Origin: a virus
Direction: 5' to 3' (one strand)
DNA: 31,776 nt
Virus record (IMG/VR): IMGVR_UViG_3300012944_000045
Coordinates: 1 to 31,776 of that record
The notes beneath the pieces are model-generated. The model did not search any database. It worked only from the letters and a program-made list of their open reading frames with translations, and was not told where the DNA came from. Below are positions 20,208 to 26,331 of this stretch, piece by piece (the first letter of the stretch is position 1; each line of letters opens with the position of its first letter). Both the position numbers and the translations under genes were made by a program.

Positions 20208-20417
20208 ATGCAGGACATTCTCAAGCCGGAAGTTTCGCTGTTGGTGAAGCTGGGCTCGATTGCGGTGCACGCCGAGGAATTTCTAACCATGTCTCCTGAA
20301 GCGGTGCGCGGACACGAGCATGATCGAGTTGCCATTCAAGCACTTTTAGCCGATCCAGAAGTTAGAGACTGGATCCAGTTGATGGATGCTCACGCTTTCT
20401 TGCCGAAGAAACGCTGA
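20208..20417 (+). CDS. Small acidic helical protein
   Basis: A 69-residue protein starting MQDILKPEVSLLVKLGSIAV and ending MDAHAFLPKKR. It follows the preceding stop by one base. It contains VHAEEFLTMSPEAVRGHEHD and a helix RVAIQALLADPEVRDWIQLM. This resembles short phage proteins of unknown function. The start is set by coupling, with little Shine-Dalgarno. Confidence 0.6.
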   Translation: MQDILKPEVSLLVKLGSIAVHAEEFLTMSPEAVRGHEHDRVAIQALLADPEVRDWIQLMDAHAFLPKKR

Positions 20418-20485
20418 TTTTCTACGCCGCACAACTGTTGGTGAATGCATCCGGGGTCCCTGCCCGTAAAACTCAGGGGGGAAAG

Positions 20486-21355
20486 GTGGTAGGCGAGTTG
20501 AAGGAATTTCGCATCTTGAATCTTGGGGCCGGAGTGCAGAGCACGGCGTGCTATCTGCTGGCTGAAGAGTGCCGCATGTACGGGGAAGATGTCATTGATT
20601 GCGCGATTTTTGCCGACACTGGCGAGGAGCCAGTTGCGGTCTATCAGCATCTCGCGTGGCTCCGCAACCGTGGAACTATTCCGATTCTTGACCGCACGCG
20701 GGGCAGGTTGGGCGAGGATTTAAAGAAAGGGCAGAACGCGACCAGGCAACGATTCGCATCCATCCCGGCGTTTACATCGGAAGTAGAAGGCCAGAAAGGC
20801 GGGATGACTCGCCGCCAGTGCTCGAAAGAATACAAGGTCGAAGTCATCGAACGAGCCATTCGCCGCGAAGTGCTTGGCTTAAAACCTCGGCAAAGAATCC
20901 CTGCCAGTGTCCACGTCTTTCAGTACTACGGTATCTCGCTTGACGAAGCTGGCCGCGCCGGACGAATCGCCGCACGCGCCAAAGAGCACAAGTGGCTCAC
21001 GGTAAAGTTCCCACTCTTGAAACTCGGCTGGACACGCGCGGACTGCATTGATTTTCTGGCTGACCGCGTTCCTCACGAAGTACCGAAATCGGCTTGTGTC
21101 TTCTGCCCTTACCACTCCGACGCCGAATGGCTCAACATCAAAGCGGTACCGGAAGACTGGAAGCGCGCGGTTGAGATTGATTCGGCCCTGAGAACGACCG
21201 GCTCAGTAGCGAACCGCCAGATGTCGCAGAAGATGTATGTACACCGCTCCTGCCTGCCTTTGACCCAGATTGAATTCAACCCTAAGCCCACGCCGCGAGA
21301 ATTCCAAACAAATCTGGCATTCAACTATGAGTGTCAAGGGGTATGTGGAAACTGA
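20486..21355 (+). CDS. PP-loop ATPase of the PAPS reductase/DndC-like superfamily
   Basis: A 289-residue protein from GTG 20486 (GGGGGG upstream; a TTG at 20438 or 20498 is also possible). LGAGVQST (13-20) is the PP-loop that binds ATP, and FADTGEEPVAVYQHL follows as in PAPS reductases. Cysteines in RRQCSKEYK, SACVFCPYHSD and the terminal YECQGVCGN could carry an iron-sulfur cluster or sulfur. This phage family is widespread with unsettled function; relatives reduce PAPS, thiolate tRNA or act in DNA phosphorothioation (DndC). The next genes are two DNA methyltransferases, so a nucleic-acid modification role is attractive but inferred. Confidence 0.72.
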   Translation: MVGELKEFRILNLGAGVQSTACYLLAEECRMYGEDVIDCAIFADTGEEPVAVYQHLAWLRNRGTIPILDRTRGRLGEDLKKGQNATRQRFASIPAFTSEVEGQKGGMTRRQCSKEYKVEVIERAIRREVLGLKPRQRIPASVHVFQYYGISLDEAGRAGRIAARAKEHKWLTVKFPLLKLGWTRADCIDFLADRVPHEVPKSACVFCPYHSDAEWLNIKAVPEDWKRAVEIDSALRTTGSVANRQMSQKMYVHRSCLPLTQIEFNPKPTPREFQTNLAFNYECQGVCGN

Positions 21356-21531
21356 TGACCGACCCTCTACTCTTCCTCCGCGTCCTCCTCAAGTGCTCCC
21401 TGCTGACTGGGATAGGGCCGGGGATAGTGCTGGGGTTGCTCTACGAGTGGTGGATCTCGCGGCGGATTATCAAGCAAGACGATAAGGTGATTGCGTTCCC
21501 GCAGGTCGAGAAAAAGAAGAAGGCGGCATGA
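21355..21531 (+). CDS. Small membrane protein
   Basis: A 58-residue protein starting MTDPLLFLRVLLKCSLLTGI, one base overlapping the upstream stop (TGATG). A single long hydrophobic stretch (about residues 4-30) is followed by a basic tail ending VIAFPQVEKKKKAA. The tail's coding sequence is partly repeated after the next gene. It ends with an ATGA overlap into the methyltransferase gene. Confidence 0.58.
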   Translation: MTDPLLFLRVLLKCSLLTGIGPGIVLGLLYEWWISRRIIKQDDKVIAFPQVEKKKKAA

Positions 21532-21974
21532 CGCGGATCTATTCAACTCCGCAGGCGATGTACGACAAACTGAATCTCGAATTTTCCTTTGTGACTGATC
21601 TTTGCGCCGATGAAAGCAATGCAAAGTGTGTTAGCTGGCTGCCTCGGGATCTTGGGTTGGACTGGCGTGGACGTGGAGTAGGTTTTCTGAATCCGCCTTT
21701 TGGCCGGGAAATTTCGCACTGGTTAGCTAAAGCTGTGAGCACTAGGCGCAAGATCGTCGCAGTTGTACCGGGACGGACGAATCCTCCTTGGTGGCATGAC
21801 TATGTGATGAAGGCCGCAGAGATCCGGTTCGTTCCGCGTAAGGTTTCATTTCGATCTTCGGATGGACATAAAGGCGTTCCGAGCTGGGGCGTTGTGGTTG
21901 TAGTGTTCAGGCCGGGGCATAGAGGACTGCCGTTTTGCACGAGTTGGGATTGGCGCTGATTGCGTTCCCGCAGG
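21488..21974 (+). repeat. 18-bp direct repeats bracketing the adenine methyltransferase gene
   Basis: TGATTGCGTTCCCGCAGG is present at 21488-21505 and 21957-21974, 469 bases apart. The first copy codes for VIAFPQ near the end of the small membrane protein. After the second copy the same reading (LIAFPQEDSARRKVA, stop at 22001-22003) continues to a GTGA overlap with the next gene. The layout suggests the methyltransferase gene was inserted with duplication of the neighbour's 3' end. Confidence 0.8.
21528..21959 (+). CDS. Phage N6-adenine DNA methyltransferase (Dam family)
   Basis: A 143-residue protein beginning MTRIYSTPQAMYDKLNLEFS, then FVTDLCADESNAKC and GFLNPPFGREISHWLAKAV. STPxxxYxxLxxEFxFxxDxCA...NxKC followed by N-P-P-F (55-58, motif IV) is the signature of the short phage Dam-like family, which methylates adenine from S-adenosylmethionine. 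Motif I is atypical, as usual for this family. Later VVVVVFRPG is a core strand. It likely protects phage DNA from restriction or marks it for packaging. It is bracketed by 18-bp repeats. Confidence 0.78.
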   Translation: MTRIYSTPQAMYDKLNLEFSFVTDLCADESNAKCVSWLPRDLGLDWRGRGVGFLNPPFGREISHWLAKAVSTRRKIVAVVPGRTNPPWWHDYVMKAAEIRFVPRKVSFRSSDGHKGVPSWGVVVVVFRPGHRGLPFCTSWDWR

Positions 21975-21999
21975 AAGATTCTGCCAGGAGGAAAGTGGC

Positions 22000-22872
22000 G
22001 TGAAGCCTTTGGTCGTTGATCTCTATTCCGGTTTGCACGGCTGGTGCGAAGGTTTTGTCGCGGAAGGCTATTGCTGTGTGGCTTTTGACATCGCCGACAT
22101 GTGCAAGCTGGTAGGAGCGCGGCGCCCAAAGAATGTGCGGCTGATTTTGCGGGACGTGACCAAGCTCAATGGTGCGGAGCTCGTTGCAGAGTTCGGAGTC
22201 CCTGTCGTGTTCGTCGCTTCCCCGCCCTGCCAAGAGTACAGCTACATGGCGATGCCGTGGAGTCTGGCGAAAGAGCGGATGCGGAAGTACCAGTCGGGCG
22301 AGTTGAATCTGGAAGATTTGACGCTGCTGTTCGACACCTGCTTTCGCATCCAGCGCGAAGCCTGCGAAGCGGCCGGTAGATACATCCCATTGATTGTGGA
22401 GAACGTCAGAGGAGCGCAGAAGTGGGTAGGGCGAGCTCGTTGGCACTTTGGATCGTACTTCTTGTGGGGTGACGTACCGGCGCTGATGCCGACGACCTTC
22501 AGTGCTTTCAAATCAAGCGGAATGAATTGGAGCGATCAGACGAAGCACGGTCAGGACTTCACCCGCATTGCTGGAAGGCAGGCTGCAATCAAGAACGACG
22601 GCGGCTCATGGTTCGCAGTCGCGCACAACACAGAAAGCGGACACAGCAAGAACCCCGTCAACAGGACAAAGGGAACAGGCGGGAGTTGGTTTACGCCGGA
22701 CCAAACCGACCGAGTACAGGGCCACTGGCGCGAATCGGGATGCGTGGCACGCTGTTACAACTCCAAAGATGCCAGGCGCAAAGCTGCTTCTGCTGCTATC
22801 GCCAAGATTCCTTTCCCCCTTGCGCAGTACATTGCCCGAGTTTTTAAACCGGCAGAGGAGCAAGCCGCATGA
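22000..22872 (+). CDS. C5-cytosine DNA methyltransferase
   Basis: A 290-residue protein from GTG 22000 behind AGGAGGAAA. It has VDLYSGLHGWCEGF (motif I, SAM binding), SPPCQEYSYMA (motif IV with catalytic C77), PLIVENVRGAQKWVG (motif VI, E-N-V) and, at the C-terminus, AKIPFPLAQYIARVFKP resembling motif X. It is shorter than bacterial enzymes (about 330-400 residues), as in many phages, with a small target-recognition region between 175 and 260. It probably guards phage DNA against host restriction. It is coupled by ATGA to the next gene. Confidence 0.8.
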   Translation: MKPLVVDLYSGLHGWCEGFVAEGYCCVAFDIADMCKLVGARRPKNVRLILRDVTKLNGAELVAEFGVPVVFVASPPCQEYSYMAMPWSLAKERMRKYQSGELNLEDLTLLFDTCFRIQREACEAAGRYIPLIVENVRGAQKWVGRARWHFGSYFLWGDVPALMPTTFSAFKSSGMNWSDQTKHGQDFTRIAGRQAAIKNDGGSWFAVAHNTESGHSKNPVNRTKGTGGSWFTPDQTDRVQGHWRESGCVARCYNSKDARRKAASAAIAKIPFPLAQYIARVFKPAEEQAA

Positions 22873-23267
22873 ATCAAGACTTATTTTCTACGCCTTGCTT
22901 GCCTGAGCCAGAGCATTCCGGGTCCCGGCCCGCATTCAGTGCCGAAGTGGTGAGTCCGATGAGCGAAGACGAAAAGAGCCTGCGCCTGGCCAATCTAGTG
23001 ACGCCTTACGGTGTCGGAACGAGATCCTACAATCGCAGTCCGGAAAAACGTGAGATGGATCGGCAAAGAGCGGAAGCCACAGCCGAGCACAAGGCAGAAA
23101 CAATCCTCCTCCCCCTGACCTGCACCTGCCTGCAATCCCCTCACCCTCACGACCTGAGCCTGCACCGCAAGATCCGCGACGAAGCTTACAATCCCCGCCG
23201 TAAAAGGGAATGGCCCTGGAGCTTATGCTTGAGTGAGCGGGTGGAAGAGAGCACGGAGCGCGGATGA
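22869..23267 (+). CDS. Phage protein with CTC-HPHD motif
   Basis: A 132-residue protein starting MNQDLFSTPCLPEPEHSGSR. The N-terminal half looks disordered, then LPLTCTCLQSPHPHDLSLHR and REWPWSLCLSERVEESTER follow. The Cys/His cluster may bind zinc. Similar C-x-C...HPHD...WPWS arrangements occur in short phage proteins of unknown role. Its last codons (RVEESTER) are repeated at the end of the next gene. Confidence 0.58.
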   Translation: MNQDLFSTPCLPEPEHSGSRPAFSAEVVSPMSEDEKSLRLANLVTPYGVGTRSYNRSPEKREMDRQRAEATAEHKAETILLPLTCTCLQSPHPHDLSLHRKIRDEAYNPRRKREWPWSLCLSERVEESTERG

Positions 23268-23436
23268 GAAGCGATTTACAACTCGCGCTGCTGAATCTCC
23301 ACGAGGTTTGTTTGCTAATACGGGAGTCGCAATCTGTTTACTGGCCATGGAAGAAGAATTTCGTGATGCCGTGGGACAAGTTTTACGAAGCCATAGAACG
23401 AGTCGAGCGGCTGAGGCGGGTGGAAGAGAGCACGGA
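23237..23436 (+). repeat. 21-bp direct repeats at the ends of two successive genes
   Basis: A 21-bp sequence starting GCGGGTGGAAGAGAGC and ending ACGGA lies at 23237-23257 and again at 23416-23436, 179 bases apart. Each copy encodes RVEESTE just before a stop that overlaps the next start as ATGA. The segment between them is the 61-codon gene at 23264. Confidence 0.82.
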
Positions 23437-23449
23437 AAGGGAACGATGA
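23264..23449 (+). CDS. Small protein with duplicated RVEESTER tail
   Basis: A 61-residue protein starting MRSDLQLALLNLHEVCLLIR, then WPWKKNFVMPWDKFYEAIER and RVEESTERER. It is helical with a central Trp-rich stretch. Coupled to both neighbours by ATGA. The tail matches that of the preceding gene at DNA level, so this gene may be a cassette acquired between two copies of a repeat. Confidence 0.58.
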   Translation: MRSDLQLALLNLHEVCLLIRESQSVYWPWKKNFVMPWDKFYEAIERVERLRRVEESTERER

Positions 23450-23607
23450 GTGGCGATTTTGACGAAGACGATCTCGACTACGAGGACGATTACTACCGCG
23501 ATCCCTTTGAGGAAGCGCTCATGAATTGCGGACTGGTAGGCAACACCGGCCTGTGTACGAAAGCGGGTTCGGAAGAGTGCGATTGGGATTGTCCGTTTAA
23601 TCGGTAG
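23446..23607 (+). CDS. Small acidic Cys-rich protein
   Basis: A 53-residue protein starting MSGDFDEDDLDYEDDYYRDP, very acidic, ending NTGLCTKAGSEECDWDCPFN and R before TAG. The C-terminal C...GSEECDWDCPF pattern is a recurring phage small-protein signature, probably metal-binding. The natural-looking end shows that TAG functions as a stop here. Confidence 0.66.
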   Translation: MSGDFDEDDLDYEDDYYRDPFEEALMNCGLVGNTGLCTKAGSEECDWDCPFNR

Positions 23608-23644
23608 GTTAAGTTCCGCTCTCTGAGGGACGAAGGAGGGAAAC

Positions 23645-23926
23645 GTGGAAGATGAAAAACAGTGGCTGATCGAGATCGGCTCATCCGTCCATGAGATTAA
23701 GGCCGCAACTCGCGAAGACGCTATCCTCCAAGCTTGGAAACTTCACAAGGGCACCGTGGGAGTGATAATCGTTACCCGTCGCCTTGGAGAGTCAGACGAC
23801 GATTCAGTTCCGTGGCGAGTGGTAGATGTGCTTTATCGAATTCTGGGCGATTATCCCGAGGCGAAAAGAGTGGATGACTTCTGTGTGAGTGCTGGAATCC
23901 CTTCGGTATTGCCGCCGATGGCCTGA
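23645..23926 (+). CDS. Hypothetical protein
   Basis: A 93-residue protein from GTG with AAGGAGG six bases upstream. It starts MEDEKQWLIEIGSSVHEIKA and forms a strand-helix-strand pattern (EIKAATREDAILQAWKLH, VGVIIVTRRLGES) followed by WRVVDVLYRILGDYPEAKRV. No family was recognised. Confidence 0.57.
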   Translation: MEDEKQWLIEIGSSVHEIKAATREDAILQAWKLHKGTVGVIIVTRRLGESDDDSVPWRVVDVLYRILGDYPEAKRVDDFCVSAGIPSVLPPMA

Positions 23927-23941
23927 GCTCGAGGTGCAACC

Positions 23942-24394
23942 ATGACGGATGAGAAGTTGATGTGGGACGCCTTGAATGAAGCGCGTGCCAAGAGCGATCG
24001 TAAGATTGACTCTGAGGATTTTCAGCATGGCTGGAATGCTGCCCACGTCCTCGCTCACCGGGAGGAAGGCGAGCAGTTAGATCGAGATCAGATTACCCGA
24101 GAACTCTTGCAGTATGTTGAGGACTGGAAGCTGGTCAAGCCAAACTGGACGCACGCCGATATCGAGAACCTGCTTAAGTGCTTGGTCATTGATGAACGGA
24201 TGATGTCCCGCATTCCCGACTTCGCTCACCGGGAGGAAGGCGCGGACCCAGAACCAAGTCCCACAGCCTTCAGCACTCACAAGCCGCACCATAGTGCGGC
24301 CTTGAGACACCCTGGCTGCTTGGCCTGCGCAAAACAAGAGGGTTACGAAATCGGCTGGAAGGCCGCGCTGGCTACGCGGAACTCCTCCAAATGA
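23942..24394 (+). CDS. Mosaic phage protein with repeat-flanked insertion
   Basis: A 150-residue protein starting MTDEKLMWDALNEARAKSDR. DFQHGWNAAHVLAHREEG, then a 57-residue segment ending in a second AHREEG, then HPGCLACAKQEGYEIGWKAA. The outer parts resemble small phage proteins with FxxGWxAA and GxEIGWKAA motifs. The segment between the two AHREEG copies (EQLDRDQITRELLQYVEDWK onwards) is flanked by a 21-bp direct repeat and keeps the frame. The C-terminal TRNSSK is shared with the next gene. CGAGGTG precedes the ATG. Confidence 0.62.
   Translation: MTDEKLMWDALNEARAKSDRKIDSEDFQHGWNAAHVLAHREEGEQLDRDQITRELLQYVEDWKLVKPNWTHADIENLLKCLVIDERMMSRIPDFAHREEGADPEPSPTAFSTHKPHHSAALRHPGCLACAKQEGYEIGWKAALATRNSSK
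24051..24242 (+). repeat. 21-bp direct repeats inside one gene flanking a 57-codon segment
   Basis: A 21-bp sequence (TCGCTCACCGGGAGGAAGG plus CG) lies at 24051-24071 and 24222-24242, 171 bases apart, which is exactly 57 codons. Both copies read AHREEG. Deleting one copy with the segment between would leave an intact shorter protein. Confidence 0.82.
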
Positions 24395-24619
24395 AAAATG
24401 AGCCCCGAGTCGCGATTGTGTTTGATGGGACGGGTTGGTTCGTTCGTCGAGTCCGATTAATCGAGCATGATTTAGACCGGGACGAAAAAGTCTATCGGTG
24501 CGACGAGTCAATAGGAGGGAAATGCCGTTCAGTGACGGAAGCAGTGGATTTGTATGCAAACTGGCGGCGCGACCGGATCGAACGAATCAAAAAGGTGCTG
24601 ACTACGCGGAACTCCTCCA
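24367..24619 (+). repeat. 23-bp direct repeats (one mismatch) at the ends of two successive genes
   Basis: GCTG-G/A-CTACGCGGAACTCCTCCA lies at 24367-24389 and 24597-24619, 230 bases apart. Copies sit at the 3' ends of the genes at 23942 (reading ATRNSSK) and 24391 (reading TTRNSSSGKS), so the second gene lies between them. Confidence 0.82.
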
Positions 24620-24633
24620 GCGGAAAGTCCTAA
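24391..24633 (+). CDS. Small phage protein between repeats
   Basis: An 80-residue protein starting MKNEPRVAIVFDGTGWFVRR, with strands in the first half and a helix SVTEAVDLYANWRRDRIERI before the repeat-encoded tail TTRNSSSGKS. ATGA couples it to the upstream gene. Its TAA overlaps the TAG of the convergent gene in the shared bases CTAA. Function unknown. Confidence 0.6.
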   Translation: MKNEPRVAIVFDGTGWFVRRVRLIEHDLDRDEKVYRCDESIGGKCRSVTEAVDLYANWRRDRIERIKKVLTTRNSSSGKS

Positions 24634-25049
24634 TCCACATGCACTCGATAACTGTAAAGGGTAGGAGTTTCTGCGGTGAGACGGTCTGCCGCGGCTTGAC
24701 CCATTTCTGAGATGTAGGCGCTCTGCCATGCCACGTAGCGGCCAGCCGCGGTTTGCTCGAACACGAAACTGGGGCAGCCGCGCACTACTTCAAAGGCTTC
24801 GTGATCCATCCGCCGGTTGATGATCCTGAGAATTTCGTCGGGATTCCACGCTCGGTACTCGGCTTCAGTCTTCACCCCTAGGACTTTTTCCGCCAGGGCC
24901 ATCCGCAGAGGTTTTACTTTGTGTTCGGCCAGGGATTTCGCTCTGGAGGCTTTGGTCAGGGTTTCTTCTGCATCCCGCAATTCGATCAATTCTTTGCGGG
25001 TGACCGTCTGGGTAGCGACGGCTTGTTCGTCTTTGGAGAGGGCAGGCAT
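24630..25049 (-). CDS. Hypothetical helical protein
   Basis: About 139 residues starting MPALSKDEQAVATQTVTRKE, one base after the upstream TGA (an ATG at 25070 would add seven residues inside that gene). A long helical stretch (LIELRDAEETLTKASRAKSL, AEHKVKPLRMALAEKVLG) is followed by TEAEYRAWNPDEILRIINRR and a beta-rich end YSYRVHVD. Its stop is TAG and readthrough would run far into the opposite gene, so TAG is a true stop here. No family was recognised. Confidence 0.58.
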   Translation of the reverse strand: MPALSKDEQAVATQTVTRKELIELRDAEETLTKASRAKSLAEHKVKPLRMALAEKVLGVKTEAEYRAWNPDEILRIINRRMDHEAFEVVRGCPSFVFEQTAAGRYVAWQSAYISEMGQAAADRLTAETPTLYSYRVHVD

Positions 25050-25050
25050 C

Positions 25051-25326
25051 TCAGGATTCAACCGCTTCATAAGTTGCGGCGAAGATGTCTGGTTTGCAGG
25101 GATAGAATTCGCCTTTGACGCCGCGAATGATCCAATCACCCGGATCGGCTCGCATATCGCCTTCGAGGGTGTGAATGGTAAATCCCATCGGTTTGGAATT
25201 GCCGCCCTTCCAACGGGTCTTACTCGATTCGAGAAAATGGATGGCGTCAGTCCAGCCTGCGTCGGCTCGCTCAGTGGGAACTTGGACGGCTTCGATAACT
25301 ACCGGCTTTTTGCGGAATTTGGGCAT
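25051..25326 (-). CDS. Phage protein of the MPKFRKKPVVIEA / PGDWIIRGVKGEFYP family
   Basis: A 91-residue protein starting MPKFRKKPVVIEAVQVPTER, containing HTLEGDMRADPGDWIIRGVK, then GEFYPCKPDIFAATYEAVE. Both ends are hallmarks of a very common phage protein family of unknown function. The start fits the family and GAGGTC lies directly upstream. A longer frame to 25497 is possible but unlike the family. Confidence 0.78.
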   Translation of the reverse strand: MPKFRKKPVVIEAVQVPTERADAGWTDAIHFLESSKTRWKGGNSKPMGFTIHTLEGDMRADPGDWIIRGVKGEFYPCKPDIFAATYEAVES

Positions 25327-25330
25327 GACC

Positions 25331-25567
25331 TCAGTAAAGAAGTTGCTGACCTTTGATAATTTCGGCCAACCGTTCGGCTCCGGGCGCGATTCGGAGCAAT
25401 TCCAGGGCATCGTCAATGGCCAGCAGATCGTTTGCGAGTTTGGAGCGCCGCTGGTAGAGCCGGTCAGTGAGGGTGATTTGGCGGGGAGTCTCCGCACACA
25501 TATTGCTGCCAGCCTGATTCAGTCGATTGTCTTCCGCCTCTTTTTCCACAGCTTTCTTCGTGACCAT
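25331..25567 (-). CDS. Small helical protein, first gene of short leftward block
   Basis: A 78-residue protein starting MVTKKAVEKEAEDNRLNQAG behind GGAAAGGGCC. It contains ITLTDRLYQRRSKLANDLLA and IDDALELLRIAPGAERLAEI, two long helices likely to pair as a coiled coil. Four bases separate its stop from the next ATG. The 270 bases upstream to 25839 hold control sequence only, with one small palindrome GAGGTAACCTC and no clear promoter that I could identify. Confidence 0.58.
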   Translation of the reverse strand: MVTKKAVEKEAEDNRLNQAGSNMCAETPRQITLTDRLYQRRSKLANDLLAIDDALELLRIAPGAERLAEIIKGQQLLY

Positions 25568-25799
25568 AGGCCCTTTCCAGCTGAAGACGTACTCCTGCCC
25601 AAAGACGCACATTCCCAAAGACCTTACCCACCTCTCCGCTTTCGGTCTAGGTGCCGGAGGTAACCTCGCGTAAAAGGGTCATTCCGGAGCTTTGCGTCGG
25701 TTCTGAGCCACGATCTCGCTTTGGGTAGGGGTTTACCGGGCTGGTTCGGGCGGAAGGGCTTAAATTCGACAGGAAGGGGATAGGGGTGCAGACTGGGAG

Positions 25800-25821
25800 C
25801 CGTTGTACAACCGTTGTACAG
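25800..25821. repeat. Tandem 11-bp repeats containing TTGTACAA
   Basis: CCGTTGTACAA (25800-25810) is followed directly by CCGTTGTACAG (25811-25821), just upstream of the gene at 25840. The TTGTACAA core is also the palindrome made by the 9-bp array at 19523-19585, so one protein may bind both places. Confidence 0.6.
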
Positions 25822-25839
25822 CCCCAGGAGCGAAAAGCT

Positions 25840-26214
25840 ATGCCAGCGAGACCAGATGAGTCACCTTGCATCCTTTGCCGTGAAATCATCGAGACCAACC
25901 GGGCCGGATTGAGCTTCCCGCTTTTTGGCCGAACGGTGGGGATTGAGCCGTTCTACAAATCTGAGACCTGCACGGTTTACGTCTGCGTGGAGTGCTGCGT
26001 CGGAATCGCCTCCAACCGGGTCGAGTTCCCGCGCAATCGCCCGCTCTACGAAGTGGTTCACGGTATTGTGAAAGAAGCGGTCGCGCAGTGTCCCGGGTTC
26101 CTCTTGGATTTCTGGAATCAGCTTCGGAAAAACATGGAGTTGCCGCGGATGGGGATTGCCGAACTGACGCAGGGTGAGATTATTCCGCCGGAGAAACGGC
26201 TGAAGGCGGGCTAG
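25840..26214 (+). CDS. Cys-containing phage protein of unknown function
   Basis: A 124-residue protein starting MPARPDESPCILCREIIETN behind CCAGGAG. The GTG at 25786 would extend it across the tandem repeats and is less likely. CILC near the start and TVYVCVECCVGIAS later form a four-Cys zinc site around a strand (AGLSFPLFGRTVGIEPF). The C-terminal half is helical with WNQLRKNMELPRMG. It stops at TAG. Confidence 0.58.
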   Translation: MPARPDESPCILCREIIETNRAGLSFPLFGRTVGIEPFYKSETCTVYVCVECCVGIASNRVEFPRNRPLYEVVHGIVKEAVAQCPGFLLDFWNQLRKNMELPRMGIAELTQGEIIPPEKRLKAG

Positions 26215-26241
26215 AATGGAGGCTTCTTACTTTGTTGAAGT

Positions 26242-26287
26242 CGGCCTAGGGTATGGGTCACCCACAAGTCTCCAGTATCCTAGGCCG
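26242..26287 (+). promoter_or_regulatory. Structured element between genes
   Basis: CGGCCTAGG (26242-26250) pairs perfectly with CCTAGGCCG (26279-26287), and inside lies the small hairpin GGGT-C-ACCC. No T-run follows. It occupies the 117-base gap before a secreted-protein gene and could be an RNA element, a protein site or an imperfect terminator. Confidence 0.45.
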
Positions 26288-26331
26288 TTCTGTGAGCGGA
26301 GACTGAAGGCGGCAGGGTAGGGAGGGATTCA

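Noticed and set aside
10144-22928. Shared 16-mer AGAGCATTCCGGGTCC near 10.1 kb and 22.9 kb
   Set aside because: A single match of this length in a window this size can occur by chance, and it lies in unrelated coding frames with no flanking similarity.
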